Source of the DNA: Maribacter thermophilus
GTDB lineage: Bacteria; Bacteroidota; Bacteroidia; Flavobacteriales; Flavobacteriaceae
Length of the DNA stretch: 64,000 nucleotides
Direction of reading: 5' to 3'
Assembly: GCF_001020565.1 (NCBI RefSeq)
Contig: NZ_LDAS01000001.1
Span: forward strand, 3,558,520 to 3,622,519
Each line of letters opens with the position of its first letter. Within the stretch, counting starts at the first letter, position 1. Position numbers and translations under genes: made by a program. The notes beneath the pieces are model-generated. The model ran no database searches and was not told the origin of the DNA. It saw only the letters and a program-made list of their open reading frames with translations. This document shows positions 1-9,358 of this stretch, one piece after another.

Positions 1-137
1 TAGTTCTGGAAGTAATTTACTTGGAATGTTTTTGCATCCCCCACGTTACCACCCGTAAAGTTGTATATGCCACAACCGTTTAGCGAAAATGTAATCGCCA
101 AAAAGACAAAACCTATAAGAACTTTCCTTGTTTTCAA
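1..137 (-). CDS. lptE: LptE-like LPS-assembly lipoprotein (5' end only)
   Basis: Only the N-terminal part is in the window; the gene runs off the left edge. The visible peptide begins with a short basic stretch and a hydrophobic segment, then a lipobox (Leu-Asn-Gly-Cys) and a Cys-Gly-Ile-Tyr-Asn-Phe-Thr-Gly stretch followed by Lys-Thr-Phe-Gln-Val-Asn-Tyr-Phe. This pattern is typical of flavobacterial LptE, the outer-membrane lipoprotein that partners LptD in LPS insertion. No ATG lies in frame. TTG at 137 is the most plausible start, with ATT at 146 possible. It lies 20 bp after the stop of the sigma-54 regulator on the same strand, so both are probably co-transcribed with miaB. Confidence 0.75.
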   Translation of the reverse strand, partial: MKTRKVLIGFVFLAITFSLNGCGIYNFTGGNVGDAKTFQVNYFQN

Positions 138-157
138 TTTAAGAATTTTATTTGGGT

Positions 158-1426
158 CTATAAATCGTATTGTTTTATTTTTCTGTAAAGGGTGCGTTCC
201 GATATTCCTAGTTCGGACGCAGCGGCTTTTCTCTTTCCTTTGTTTCTTTCCAACGATTTTTTGATCAGTTCAATTTCTTTTTCTTGTAAAGATAACGTTT
301 CCTCTTCTTCAATTTCTTCGGCGAAATGATATTTGTCTTCAGGTGGTGCGGGAGTAAAGGTTCTTTCTACCGTTGGTTCCGGTAGGTGCAAGACTTCTAA
401 AGGAGAGCTGTCGTGATCTTCGATATCTTCATCTTTATCGCCATATATTTTGCGGATCAAGTTTTTGTTTTCTTCCTGTACCTTTTGCGAATCGTTGTTT
501 TTTAAAAGTTCCATAGTCAACTTTTTAAGGTCGTTCAGGTCTCCCTTCATGTCAAAAAGAACTTTATAAAGAATTTCACGTTCGTTACTAAAATCACCTT
601 CAGTTTTTTTCGCATTAACGACCGCCGGAAGATTATTGCCCACGTTATGGGGCAGGTAGCTGTTTAGTGTACTGGCGGAAATAGACCTGTTCTCTTCCAG
701 TACCGAGATTTGTTCGGCAATGTTGCGCAGCTGTCTTATGTTTCCGGGCCATCGATATTTTACAAGTAGTTCTACGGCATCCTCATCTAAACGTATTGTG
801 GGCATCTTATATTTTTGGCCAAAGTCGGATGCGAATTTGCGAAACAACAAATGAATATCTTCACGTCTTTCCCGTAAAGGTGGAATGTTTATTTCTACCG
901 TGCTTAAGCGGTAGTAAAGGTCTTCCCTAAACTTTTCTTTCTTAATGGCCTCGAACATGTTTACGTTTGTTGCCGCTACGATCCGTACATTGGTCTTTTG
1001 GACCTGCGAAGAACCTACTTTTAGAAATTCGCCGTTTTCCAAAACCCTTAAAAGCCTTACTTGGGTCGTAAGTGGCAGTTCGCCAACTTCGTCTAAAAAA
1101 ATGGTACCTCCGTCCGCTACTTCAAAATAACCGCTTCGGGTCTGGGTGGCTCCTGTAAAGGCGCCTTTTTCGTGGCCGAAAAGTTCACTGTCTATGGTTC
1201 CTTCAGGAATGGCTCCACAGTTTACCGCGATATATTTTGAGTGTTTTCGGTGCGATAGCGAATGTATTATTTTAGGAATGGATTCTTTACCTACCCCACT
1301 TTCCCCCGTAACCAATACAGATATGTCGGTGGGCGCAACTTGCATCGCTTTTTCTATAGCCCTATTGAGCTTTGGGTCTTGACCAATAATCTCAAACCGT
1401 TGTTTTATACTTTGTATACTTTCCAT
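158..1426 (-). CDS. Sigma-54-dependent transcriptional activator (Fis family, no receiver domain)
   Basis: 422 aa AAA+ enhancer-binding protein that remodels sigma-54 RNA polymerase. The ATPase domain starts almost at the N-terminus. Walker A (GESGVGKE) is at residues 41-48, the sigma-54 contact loop GAFTGA at 88-93, and Walker B (TIFLDE) near 108-113. A WPGNIRQLRN sensor II motif follows. A long acidic linker (about 300-380) leads to a Fis-type helix-turn-helix in the last 40 residues. No receiver, PAS or GAF domain precedes the ATPase, so activity must be set by another protein or by expression level. It sits between miaB (21 bp upstream) and lptE, an arrangement common in flavobacteria. 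Its target promoters cannot be told from this window. Confidence 0.92.
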   Translation of the reverse strand: MESIQSIKQRFEIIGQDPKLNRAIEKAMQVAPTDISVLVTGESGVGKESIPKIIHSLSHRKHSKYIAVNCGAIPEGTIDSELFGHEKGAFTGATQTRSGYFEVADGGTIFLDEVGELPLTTQVRLLRVLENGEFLKVGSSQVQKTNVRIVAATNVNMFEAIKKEKFREDLYYRLSTVEINIPPLRERREDIHLLFRKFASDFGQKYKMPTIRLDEDAVELLVKYRWPGNIRQLRNIAEQISVLEENRSISASTLNSYLPHNVGNNLPAVVNAKKTEGDFSNEREILYKVLFDMKGDLNDLKKLTMELLKNNDSQKVQEENKNLIRKIYGDKDEDIEDHDSSPLEVLHLPEPTVERTFTPAPPEDKYHFAEEIEEEETLSLQEKEIELIKKSLERNKGKRKAAASELGISERTLYRKIKQYDL

Positions 1427-1447
1427 CTGTAATCTATGCTTTAGGCC

Positions 1448-2899
1448 TTAGTTGTTTTCGGAGTACCCTATTGCTTTTCCGATTAGGGTGGCAGAGGTAC
1501 AATCGTTTATTTGTACGTTTACAAAATCTCCGATCTTATAATGTTCTTTGGGGAAAACGACTACTGAACTTTGTGAGTTTCTTCCCATCCATTCATTTTC
1601 AGATTTTTTAGAGGTTCCTTCGATCAATACTTCTTGAACTTTCCCTAAATGCTGTTCGGTTCTATATTGGCAGTGTTCGCGTTGAAGGGCTATAATTTCC
1701 GATAGCCTTCTTTTTTTTATGGGTTCGGGTATGTCGTCTTCCATTTTTCTTCCTGCGAGGGTCCCTGGCCTTTCCGAATAAGCATACATATACCCAAAAT
1801 CGTACTTTACATATTCTAGAGCTTTTAGGGTGTCTTTATGGTCTTCTTCGGTTTCCGTAGGAAATCCAGCAATAATATCTTGCGAAATGGCACATTCAGG
1901 AAGGATATCTCTAATATCATCGATCAACTTAAAATATTCTTCGATGGTATGTAACCTGTTCATTTTTTTTAGAATACGGTTGCTACCGCTCTGTAGTGGG
2001 AGATGGATGTGGTTACATATATTGTCATATTTGGCCATGGTTCTGATAACATCCAAAGTCATGTCCTGAGGGTTGGATGTAGAGAAACGAATACGCATTT
2101 TGGGTTGCGCCAAGGCAACCATTTCCAATAAGTTCGCAAAATTAACGGCAGTGGCCTTTTGCATATCCGAAGCCTTTTCGAAATCTTTTTTTAGGCCACC
2201 TCCATACCATAGGTAACTATCCACATTTTGTCCTAAAAGTGTAATTTCCTTGAACCCGTTGTTCCATAGTTCGTTCACTTCTTCCAAAATAGACTGTGGG
2301 TCTCTACTGCGTTCTCTTCCTCTAGTAAAAGGTACTACGCAAAAGGTACACATATTGTCACAGCCTCTGGTAATGGAAACAAATGCCGTAACGCCATTGG
2401 TGTTTAGCCTAACAGGTGCAATGTCGCCATAAGTTTCATCTTTCGATAAGATGACATTAACGGCGTCTCTGCCCGAGTCCACTTCTTTTATTAGATTTGG
2501 AAGATCTTTATAGGCATCGGGGCCAACAACCATATCCACGATTTTTTCCTCATCTAACAATTTGTCCTTAAGACGTTCTGCCATACATCCTAAAACACCT
2601 ACTTTTAAATGTGGCCTTGTTTTCTTTACCTTGTTGTATTCGTTTAGGCGTTTGCGGATAGTCTGCTCAGCCTTGTCCCTTATTGAGCAGGTGTTGACCA
2701 GTACCAAATCTGCATCGGCCAGTTGTTGGGTGGTGTTAAAGCCTTCTGTTGCCAAGATGGATGCCACGATTTCACTGTCAGAAAAATTCATGGCGCAGCC
2801 GTAACTTTCTATGTATAAGTTTCGTTTGTTTTGAGTCTTGCCCTCGGTTTTCAAGGTAGATCCCTGTATGCTCTCATCGATAGTTTTCTCCATGTTCAT
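1448..2899 (-). CDS. miaB: tRNA-2-methylthio-N6-dimethylallyladenosine synthase MiaB
   Basis: 483 aa radical-SAM methylthiotransferase that turns i6A37 into ms2i6A37 in tRNAs reading UNN codons. The N-terminal UPF0004 domain supplies cluster cysteines C35, C71 and C105. The radical-SAM motif CxxxCxxC is at C180, C184 and C187. A C-terminal TRAM domain follows from about residue 415. An N-terminal extension of about 25 residues precedes the family core. Two in-frame ATGs (2899 and 2893) are possible starts. It is the first gene of a minus-strand unit with the sigma-54 activator and lptE, and a Bacteroidota promoter lies just upstream. Confidence 0.97.
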   Translation of the reverse strand: MNMEKTIDESIQGSTLKTEGKTQNKRNLYIESYGCAMNFSDSEIVASILATEGFNTTQQLADADLVLVNTCSIRDKAEQTIRKRLNEYNKVKKTRPHLKVGVLGCMAERLKDKLLDEEKIVDMVVGPDAYKDLPNLIKEVDSGRDAVNVILSKDETYGDIAPVRLNTNGVTAFVSITRGCDNMCTFCVVPFTRGRERSRDPQSILEEVNELWNNGFKEITLLGQNVDSYLWYGGGLKKDFEKASDMQKATAVNFANLLEMVALAQPKMRIRFSTSNPQDMTLDVIRTMAKYDNICNHIHLPLQSGSNRILKKMNRLHTIEEYFKLIDDIRDILPECAISQDIIAGFPTETEEDHKDTLKALEYVKYDFGYMYAYSERPGTLAGRKMEDDIPEPIKKRRLSEIIALQREHCQYRTEQHLGKVQEVLIEGTSKKSENEWMGRNSQSSVVVFPKEHYKIGDFVNVQINDCTSATLIGKAIGYSENN

Positions 2900-2927
2900 C
2901 CCATTTAGCCTTTAAATATCGGGTTTG

Positions 2928-2960
2928 CAAAGATAGGATTATATTCAAAAATATGACAAG
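2928..2960 (-). promoter_or_regulatory. Putative Bacteroidota sigma-A promoter of miaB
   Basis: On the minus strand a TATCTTTG box (2928-2935) matches the TAnnTTTG -7 consensus. A CTTG element (2957-2960) lies 21 bp upstream in the -33 position. The inferred transcription start is near 2921, about 20 bp before the miaB ATG. Confidence 0.5.
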
Positions 2961-3033
2961 TTGACAGTTTAATTTAGCGTAATTTTAAGCATTCAAATAA
3001 ATTATCTTTACTGCCAAAAATCAAAAATCGACC

Positions 3034-3762
3034 ATGGGCTTAGAAATCATACTTAGAAAAATAGCGGATAGACCTCCTTTGAATTTCGGAACAATATTCT
3101 CGGAGACAATAGAACTGTTTAAAAAAGTTTGGTTGCAGGGGTTTGTAATATTATTGTTGGGTTTTGCTACTATTTTACCCTTTTATGTGATGATCTATAT
3201 TCCGATGATAGCAATGGGGGTAACCGATCCGGATATGTTGCGAAATGAAGACCCGCCAATTATGGTCGTTATAAGTATGTCTATCATTATGCCTATAGTG
3301 TACATGGGGGTACTGACTTTTATTATGGCGTTAAATGCCGCATTTTTAAGAATATGTAGGCAGAAGGATCAGGGTCGTACAGGGGATGGCGACTATTTTT
3401 ATTTCTTTAAACAAGGCAGGCTTGGTAAGGTGTTGGTAGTGTCGTTGGTCATGTTGGGGCTTTCCCTTGTGGGAGTAATGACATGTGGGATAGGGCTTCT
3501 TTATTTTGTGGTGCCGATGTCATTGTTTCCGGCATTTTTGGCGTTCAAAGAAGAATTGTCGGCCATAGAGGTGGTAAAGGCGGGTTTTGCATTGGGCAAT
3601 AAAAATTGGTTGGTCATATTCGGTCTTATAATAATAGTGTCATTAATAGCCGAATTGGGTATTCTGTTATGTTGTGTGGGGATACTGTTTACGGCCATGT
3701 TGTCCAAGGTGCCAATGTACTTTATGTATAAGTATGGGGTAGGTTTTGAAGACGACGAGTAA
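3034..3762 (+). CDS. Multi-pass inner-membrane protein of unknown function
   Basis: 242 aa with a short amphipathic N-terminus (Pro-Pro-Leu-Asn-Phe-Gly near residue 15) and about five hydrophobic segments, near residues 32-60, 75-100, 130-160, 165-180 and 195-225. The layout resembles bacterial YIP1/DUF975-like membrane proteins with paired helices, but I do not recognise a family with confidence. It contains no catalytic motif that I can identify. It starts 134 bp from the divergent miaB and is followed by a 304-bp gap before topA, so it is probably a single-gene unit. Confidence 0.8.
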   Translation: MGLEIILRKIADRPPLNFGTIFSETIELFKKVWLQGFVILLLGFATILPFYVMIYIPMIAMGVTDPDMLRNEDPPIMVVISMSIIMPIVYMGVLTFIMALNAAFLRICRQKDQGRTGDGDYFYFFKQGRLGKVLVVSLVMLGLSLVGVMTCGIGLLYFVVPMSLFPAFLAFKEELSAIEVVKAGFALGNKNWLVIFGLIIIVSLIAELGILLCCVGILFTAMLSKVPMYFMYKYGVGFEDDE

Positions 3763-4066
3763 TAGCTGTTTTGTACTGTTGGTGAACAATACCGAGGTAC
3801 AATTGCTTTAATATGTATTATTTTAAGTTGTGATGGTAGTTGGTCTTGTGAGGTCATTGTTTGATGGGCCGGGCACAACGGTAGGTCCTATAAATAGATT
3901 TCTGTACTACAGGGAATATGGGTACAATACAGGAGTTTTGAATAGGAAATGTCTTTTTTGTCGTGAAAAGATCTCTGTTTAAAGAGGTGTTTTTTGGGGG
4001 TATATACCGTTTAATAAAGGCAAATTAAAAAAATCGACTACTTTTGTTGCTTATAAAAACCAATGC
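3763..4066 (+). promoter_or_regulatory. Intergenic region with putative topA promoter
   Basis: The gap between the membrane-protein gene and topA holds no convincing ORF. Close to topA, TACTTTTG at 4039-4046 fits the TAnnTTTG -7 box exactly, which would give a leader of roughly 15 bases before the ATG at 4067. No clear TTTG -33 element stands at the usual 19-20 bp. I saw no obvious terminator for the upstream gene. Confidence 0.4.
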
Positions 4067-6556
4067 ATGGCCAAAAATTTAGTAATAGTTGAGTCCCCGG
4101 CAAAAGCTAAGACCATTGAAAAATTTCTAGGAAAAGATTTTAAGGTGGAGTCCAGTTTTGGACATATCGCAGATTTGCCGTCCAAAGAATTAGGGGTAGA
4201 TGTAGAGAATGGTTTTGAGCCTAAGTATATCGTTGACAAGGAAAAGAAAGCCTTGGTGAAAAAACTGAAGGATCTTGCCAAAAAAGCGGAAACCATATGG
4301 TTGGCAAGTGATGAGGACCGAGAAGGAGAGGCTATTTCATGGCATTTGGCAGAAGAATTGGGGTTAGATAAAAACAAGACCAAAAGAATCGTTTTTAACT
4401 CGGTAACCAAAGGGGCGATACAAAAGGCTATAGAGAATCCAAGAGAAATAAACTACAATCTGGTAAATGCCCAGCAGGCCAGAAGGATTTTAGATCGGTT
4501 GGTGGGGTATCAACTCTCACCGGTATTATGGAAAAAGATAAAACCCGGCCTTTCTGCGGGTCGTGTACAATCTGTAGCGGTACGATTGATCGTAGAGCGA
4601 GAAAGGGAAATCGAAGCATTTACACCAGAAGCCTCTTTTAAGATAAGTGCTGAATTTAAAACAACTACAGGAAGTGTTTTTACAGCGAAATTGAATAAGG
4701 CCTTTGCTTCCAAGAAAGAGGCAAATGATTTCTTGCAAAAGAATATTGGGGCAGATTTTTCTGTTGCCAAGTTAGATAAAAAACCTGCGAAAAAATCACC
4801 TTCGGCACCATTTACGACCTCTACCCTGCAACAAGAGGCATCAAGAAAATTGTATTTCTCCGTAGGTAGAACAATGCAGGTAGCACAACGCTTGTATGAG
4901 GCCGGTCTTATAACATATATGAGAACAGATAGCGTAAATCTTTCTGGTGAAGCTATCAATGCTGCAAAAGAAGCGATAATAAAGAACTATGGGGAGAAAT
5001 ATAGTAAGGTACGTAACTTTACCGGAAAGTCTAAAGGAGCGCAAGAAGCACATGAGGCCATAAGGCCTACCGATATGGGCAACCAGTCTCCTTCTTTAGA
5101 AAGAGACCAGGCCAAATTATACGACCTAATATGGAAACGTACAGTGGCATCACAAATGAGCGATGCGCAATTAGAGCGTACCAATGTGAGGATAAAGTCC
5201 AATAAGCATAATGAGGAGTTCACTGCAAACGGAGAAGTTATCACTTTTGATGGCTTTTTAAAAGTGTACATGGAAGGTGTAGACGATGAGGATCTAGCGG
5301 AGGAACAGGAAGGAATGTTGCCGGCAATGAAGGTTGGCGAAACATTGTATAATAACTATATAACGGCCACAGAACGCTTTACCAGACCTCCATATCGTTT
5401 CACAGAAGCTTCACTGGTGAAAAAATTGGAAGAGTTGGGTATTGGAAGACCTTCTACCTATGCCCCTACAATTTCTACAATATTAAATAGAGGTTACGTA
5501 GAAAAGGGTACTATAGAAGGTACAGAAAGAAAGTATGCGCAATTGGTATTGGAAGCCGATGCCATTAAAGAAAGGAGCCTAACGGAAAATGTTGGTTCCG
5601 ATAAAGGTAAAATGGTTCCGACGGATATTGGTACGATCGTAACAGATTTCTTGGTGGCCAATTTCGGTAATATTCTGGATTACAATTTTACGGCACAGGT
5701 AGAAGAAGATTTTGATGAGATCGCTGCAGGAGAGGAAGACTGGCAGAAAATGATGAAGAATTTTTACAAAGATTTTCATCCTACGGTGTTAGACGTGCAA
5801 GAGAATGCCGATCGTGCAAGTGGTGAGCGTATTCTGGGTACGGATCCAAAAACAGGAAGACAAGTGTCCGTTCGTTTGGGCAGGTTCGGGCCTATGGTAC
5901 AGATTGGTACTGTAGATGATGAGGACAAGCCTTTGTTCGCAAGTCTGTTGCCCGATCAGTCTTTAAATACGATTACCTATGAAGAGGCGATGGAGTTGTT
6001 TAAATTGCCTCGTAAACTAGGGGTGTACGAAGGGGAAGAAGTAGAGGCCAATGTAGGTCGTTTTGGGCCCTATGTGCGTTTTGGTAAAAAGTTTATCTCG
6101 TTGCCAAAAGGGGAGAGTGCCATGGATGTAGAGATGGAACGGGCCATTGAGCTTATAAAGGAGAAACAAAAAGCGGATGCCCCAATAACCACATATGAAG
6201 GTAAAGATGTTACCAAGGGCGTAGGAAGGTTCGGTCCCTTTATCAAATGGAACGGTATGTTCATAAACGTGAACAAGAAGTATGATTTTGATAACCTTTC
6301 ACAAGAAGATATTGTTGAGTTGATCGAAACCAAGAAACAAAAAGAGATCGAGAAAGTAGTTCAAAATTGGCCAGAAGAAGGTATTCGAATAGAAAAAGCC
6401 CGATGGGGAAGACACAACATTATAAAGGGTAAGGTTAAGGTAGAATTGGCCAAAACGGTTGATGCCGCAAAAATGACGCTCGAGGAAGCTTCGGCATTGA
6501 TAGAAAAAAAGACACCCAAAAAAAAGACAAAAGCAAAATCAAAATCAAAAAAGTAG
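4067..6556 (+). CDS. topA: DNA topoisomerase I (type IA)
   Basis: 829 aa type IA topoisomerase that relaxes negative supercoils by cutting one strand. The Toprim domain begins at residue 5 (VIVESPAKAKTIEKFLG), with the acidic DEDREGE cluster near 85-91. The active-site tyrosine is Y284, in ITYMRTDS. The C-terminal third has no tetra-cysteine zinc fingers. It instead carries repeated GRFGP units (near 610, 665 and 725) followed by an ARWGRHNI unit, as is usual in Bacteroidota TopA. A lysine-rich tail ends the protein and probably binds DNA without specificity. The next gene follows after 74 bp on the same strand. Confidence 0.98.
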   Translation: MAKNLVIVESPAKAKTIEKFLGKDFKVESSFGHIADLPSKELGVDVENGFEPKYIVDKEKKALVKKLKDLAKKAETIWLASDEDREGEAISWHLAEELGLDKNKTKRIVFNSVTKGAIQKAIENPREINYNLVNAQQARRILDRLVGYQLSPVLWKKIKPGLSAGRVQSVAVRLIVEREREIEAFTPEASFKISAEFKTTTGSVFTAKLNKAFASKKEANDFLQKNIGADFSVAKLDKKPAKKSPSAPFTTSTLQQEASRKLYFSVGRTMQVAQRLYEAGLITYMRTDSVNLSGEAINAAKEAIIKNYGEKYSKVRNFTGKSKGAQEAHEAIRPTDMGNQSPSLERDQAKLYDLIWKRTVASQMSDAQLERTNVRIKSNKHNEEFTANGEVITFDGFLKVYMEGVDDEDLAEEQEGMLPAMKVGETLYNNYITATERFTRPPYRFTEASLVKKLEELGIGRPSTYAPTISTILNRGYVEKGTIEGTERKYAQLVLEADAIKERSLTENVGSDKGKMVPTDIGTIVTDFLVANFGNILDYNFTAQVEEDFDEIAAGEEDWQKMMKNFYKDFHPTVLDVQENADRASGERILGTDPKTGRQVSVRLGRFGPMVQIGTVDDEDKPLFASLLPDQSLNTITYEEAMELFKLPRKLGVYEGEEVEANVGRFGPYVRFGKKFISLPKGESAMDVEMERAIELIKEKQKADAPITTYEGKDVTKGVGRFGPFIKWNGMFINVNKKYDFDNLSQEDIVELIETKKQKEIEKVVQNWPEEGIRIEKARWGRHNIIKGKVKVELAKTVDAAKMTLEEASALIEKKTPKKKTKAKSKSKK

Positions 6557-6630
6557 TATAATTTTGAAATAAGGATATTTTAGTAGTAATTTTCGCTGCA
6601 TATTTTCAAAATTAACATCACTAGACCAAT

Positions 6631-7788
6631 ATGGCATTTGACTTTTTAGTTCCTGTAGAAGATAAAGTCCTTGCGCATTGCGAATTATTGCCGGCTCAGG
6701 CAATAGGCAGAAATACATATATACATACGGCCAATGACGGCCTGCCAGTTTTGGCGAACGCAACGGTGGCCATATTTGGGGTGAGAGAATCTAGAAATGC
6801 ATTCGAGAAAAAGAACGAAAAGTTAGATGTTTCTGCGATAAGGCTGCAGCTATATAAATTAATGTTGGGTAACTGGAACGTTACCTTGGTGGATTTGGGA
6901 GATTTAGAAGAAGGTGAAACAGTAGAGGACACTTACTTTGTAGTAAAAGAAGTGGCGGCCGGTCTTCTTGAAGAAAATATCATTCCCCTTATTTTGGGTG
7001 CTACCCAAGATATTACCTATCCTGCGTATAGGGCTTTTGACGGTATTAAGGATATGATCAATCTGGTTGCGGTAGATAGCCGATTTGATTTTGGCATACA
7101 CGACGAACTTATCTCCTCTCATTCATACATGAGCAAGATTATTACCGACAAGCCCAATAATCTTTTTAATTTTTCCAATATAGGTTACCAAAGTTATTTT
7201 AATGCCCAAGAAGAAATGGATCTTATGGAACGTTTGTTTTTTGATGCCTATCGTCTAGGTGAAATAGCAAACGATCTAACTTTGGCAGAGCCTGTGCTTA
7301 GAAACGCCCATATGGTCAGTTTGGATACCAGGGCCATAAAAGCAAGTGAGATGGGACTTTCTCCAAATTTTTCTCCGAACGGATTTGATGGAAGGGAGAT
7401 TTGTGCCATTGCCAGATATGCCGGTATAAGTGAGAAAGTAGCCGCGTTCGGAATTTTTGAGATGGAAAATAATATGCAATCACAACAATTGGTTGCTCAG
7501 ATAATATGGTACTTTATAGAGGGGATAAATTATCGTATAAAAGAAGATCCCTACAATAAAACAGAAGACTTTACCAAATATAATGTTCCCAATGAAGAAG
7601 GGGAACTTGTTTTCTACAAGAGTCTTTTAACAGAAAGATGGTGGGTTGAGGTACCATCTATTTTCACTTCACATACTAAAGACGAAACACCTGCGTTATT
7701 ACCTTGCACCGAGAAGGATTATTTGGATGCTTGTAATCAAAACATTCCTGAAAGGTGGTTTAAAGCCTATAAGAAAGGTTTTAATTAA
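6631..7788 (+). CDS. Arginase/agmatinase-fold protein, probably catalytically degenerate
   Basis: 385 aa member of the ureohydrolase superfamily, usually annotated formimidoylglutamase (hutG-like). The three metal-binding motifs can be located but are altered. The canonical GGDHS is GATQD here, DAHxD is DSRFD, and SxDxD is SLDTR. Two histidines and one aspartate of the usual dinuclear manganese site are therefore replaced by Gln, Arg and Arg, while three aspartates remain. I infer loss or change of the hydrolase activity. It lies between topA and gldK, an arrangement I recall from other flavobacteria, which may point to a role linked to gliding/T9SS rather than histidine breakdown. No hut genes are nearby. 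Confidence 0.85.
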   Translation: MAFDFLVPVEDKVLAHCELLPAQAIGRNTYIHTANDGLPVLANATVAIFGVRESRNAFEKKNEKLDVSAIRLQLYKLMLGNWNVTLVDLGDLEEGETVEDTYFVVKEVAAGLLEENIIPLILGATQDITYPAYRAFDGIKDMINLVAVDSRFDFGIHDELISSHSYMSKIITDKPNNLFNFSNIGYQSYFNAQEEMDLMERLFFDAYRLGEIANDLTLAEPVLRNAHMVSLDTRAIKASEMGLSPNFSPNGFDGREICAIARYAGISEKVAAFGIFEMENNMQSQQLVAQIIWYFIEGINYRIKEDPYNKTEDFTKYNVPNEEGELVFYKSLLTERWWVEVPSIFTSHTKDETPALLPCTEKDYLDACNQNIPERWFKAYKKGFN

Positions 7789-7818
7789 TTGAAAAAATAA
7801 TTAAAGCATAAAACACTT

Positions 7819-7875
7819 CAATACAATATTTTAATCAAAACTTAGTTTTAGAAGTTAGAATATTAGATTGTATTG
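7819..7875 (+). repeat. Inverted repeat in the gldK leader
   Basis: CAATACAAT (7819-7827) and its exact complement ATTGTATTG (7867-7875) are separated by 39 bases of AT-rich DNA that can extend the stem imperfectly. It lies between the arginase-fold gene and gldK. It could be a weak terminator or a leader structure of the gld mRNA. Confidence 0.4.
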
Positions 7876-7909
7876 CATTTATAACCATAATCGAAATTTA
7901 ACCTAAAGT

Positions 7910-9274
7910 ATGAAGAAGCTATTGTTATCATCTATAGCGTTTGTTTTTTTACTCACAAGTTGTGGGTCAAAGACTAAAGGAGAGCTAGTCGGAGTCCAGG
8001 GCAAGAAATGGTATCCGGAAAAACCATATGGAATGGAACTTATACCCAGAGGTTCTTTCATTATGGGTAAAAGTGAAGAGGATCAAGCCAAAATATCCAA
8101 CGCTCCAACGAAAACAGTAACCGTTCGTTCTTTCTATATGGACGACACGGAAATTACGAACAGCGAATATCGCCAATTTGTCGAATGGGTAAAGGATTCT
8201 ATAGTTAGAACCAGGTTGGCCATTTTGGCGGACGAGTTGGGTATAGGACCTGAAGATGGTGGTATTGGAGATTATGCATTTAAAGATGCGGATACCACAA
8301 GGGCTTCGGTATATGACAAATATATGCTGGACAACTACTCTGGTATGGGAGAGACCGGTTATGAAGGTCGTGCCCTTAACAAAGATGAAGACCTTATTTG
8401 GGATACTTCCGAATATCCAGATGAATATTATGCAGAGGTTATGGATTCCCTATACATTCCAGAGGAAGAGTCGTATAATGGTCAGCGTAGCATAGATGTT
8501 ACGAAACTAAAATATAAATATAGCTGGATGGATATCGAGGCTGCCGCTCGCGCCGCTAAAAAAGGTAAGGGAAGTAGAAAAGACTTTATCCGTCACGAAG
8601 AATTGGAGATTTATCCAGATACCACGGTATGGATCAGAGATTTTGAATACTCGTACAACGAGCCAATGCACAACGATTATTTCTGGCACGATGCTTACAG
8701 CGATTATCCGGTAGTTGGTATTACTTGGCAACAAGCAAAAGCTTTTTGTAACTGGAGAACAAAGTTCAAGAACGATGATCAAAAAAGTCGTGGCAAACAA
8801 TTTGTGAACCAGTTTAGGTTGCCTACCGAAGCAGAATGGGAATATGCAGCAAGAGGAGGTATTGAAGGAGGAACGTACCCTTGGGGTGGCCCTTATGTCA
8901 TAAGCGACACAGGTTGTTTTATGGCCAACTTTAAGCCACAACGTGGAGATTACGCGGCCGATGCGGCACTCTATACGGTAGAGGCCAAATCTTACGAGCC
9001 AAACGACTTTAACCTGTATAACATGGCGGGTAACGTATCTGAATGGACAAACTCCAGTTATGATCCTAGCGCCTATGAATATGTATCAACAATGAACCCT
9101 AACGGTGGCGACCAATCTAATAACAGAAAAGTTATCAGAGGAGGTTCTTGGAAAGATGTTGCTTATTTCTTACAAGTAAGTACAAGGGATTATGAGTATG
9201 CAGATTCTGCTAGAAGTTATATAGGATTCAGAACGGTACAGGATTATATGGGTGAGGAAGATTCAACACAGTAA
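7910..9274 (+). CDS. gldK: Gliding motility/T9SS lipoprotein GldK
   Basis: 454 aa outer-membrane lipoprotein that forms the periplasmic T9SS ring with GldN. The signal peptide ends in a lipobox (LLTSC, Cys near residue 19). The body is an FGE-sulfatase (SUMF1-like) fold. Recognisable blocks are FYMDDTEITNSEYRQF near 75-90, FRLPTEAEWEYAARGG near 303-318, NLYNMAGNVSEW near 368-380, and the terminal VIRGGSWKD and GFR blocks. The fold is structural here, and I see no reason to predict formylglycine formation. It is the first gene of gldKLMN (gaps 84, 58 and 63 bp). Confidence 0.96.
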   Translation: MKKLLLSSIAFVFLLTSCGSKTKGELVGVQGKKWYPEKPYGMELIPRGSFIMGKSEEDQAKISNAPTKTVTVRSFYMDDTEITNSEYRQFVEWVKDSIVRTRLAILADELGIGPEDGGIGDYAFKDADTTRASVYDKYMLDNYSGMGETGYEGRALNKDEDLIWDTSEYPDEYYAEVMDSLYIPEEESYNGQRSIDVTKLKYKYSWMDIEAAARAAKKGKGSRKDFIRHEELEIYPDTTVWIRDFEYSYNEPMHNDYFWHDAYSDYPVVGITWQQAKAFCNWRTKFKNDDQKSRGKQFVNQFRLPTEAEWEYAARGGIEGGTYPWGGPYVISDTGCFMANFKPQRGDYAADAALYTVEAKSYEPNDFNLYNMAGNVSEWTNSSYDPSAYEYVSTMNPNGGDQSNNRKVIRGGSWKDVAYFLQVSTRDYEYADSARSYIGFRTVQDYMGEEDSTQ

Positions 9275-9358
9275 TAATTACATCAAACTATTAAATATCA
9301 TTAACAAATTAATTATTAACCAAATCTTTAGTATTAAACCTTAAATTAAAATTAAATC

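Noticed and set aside
7910-9274. Possibility that GldK is a formylglycine-generating enzyme
   Set aside because: The FGE fold is shared, but operon position, lipoprotein signal and length identify GldK, where the fold is structural. The sulfatase at 60904 would need an FGE or anSME elsewhere.
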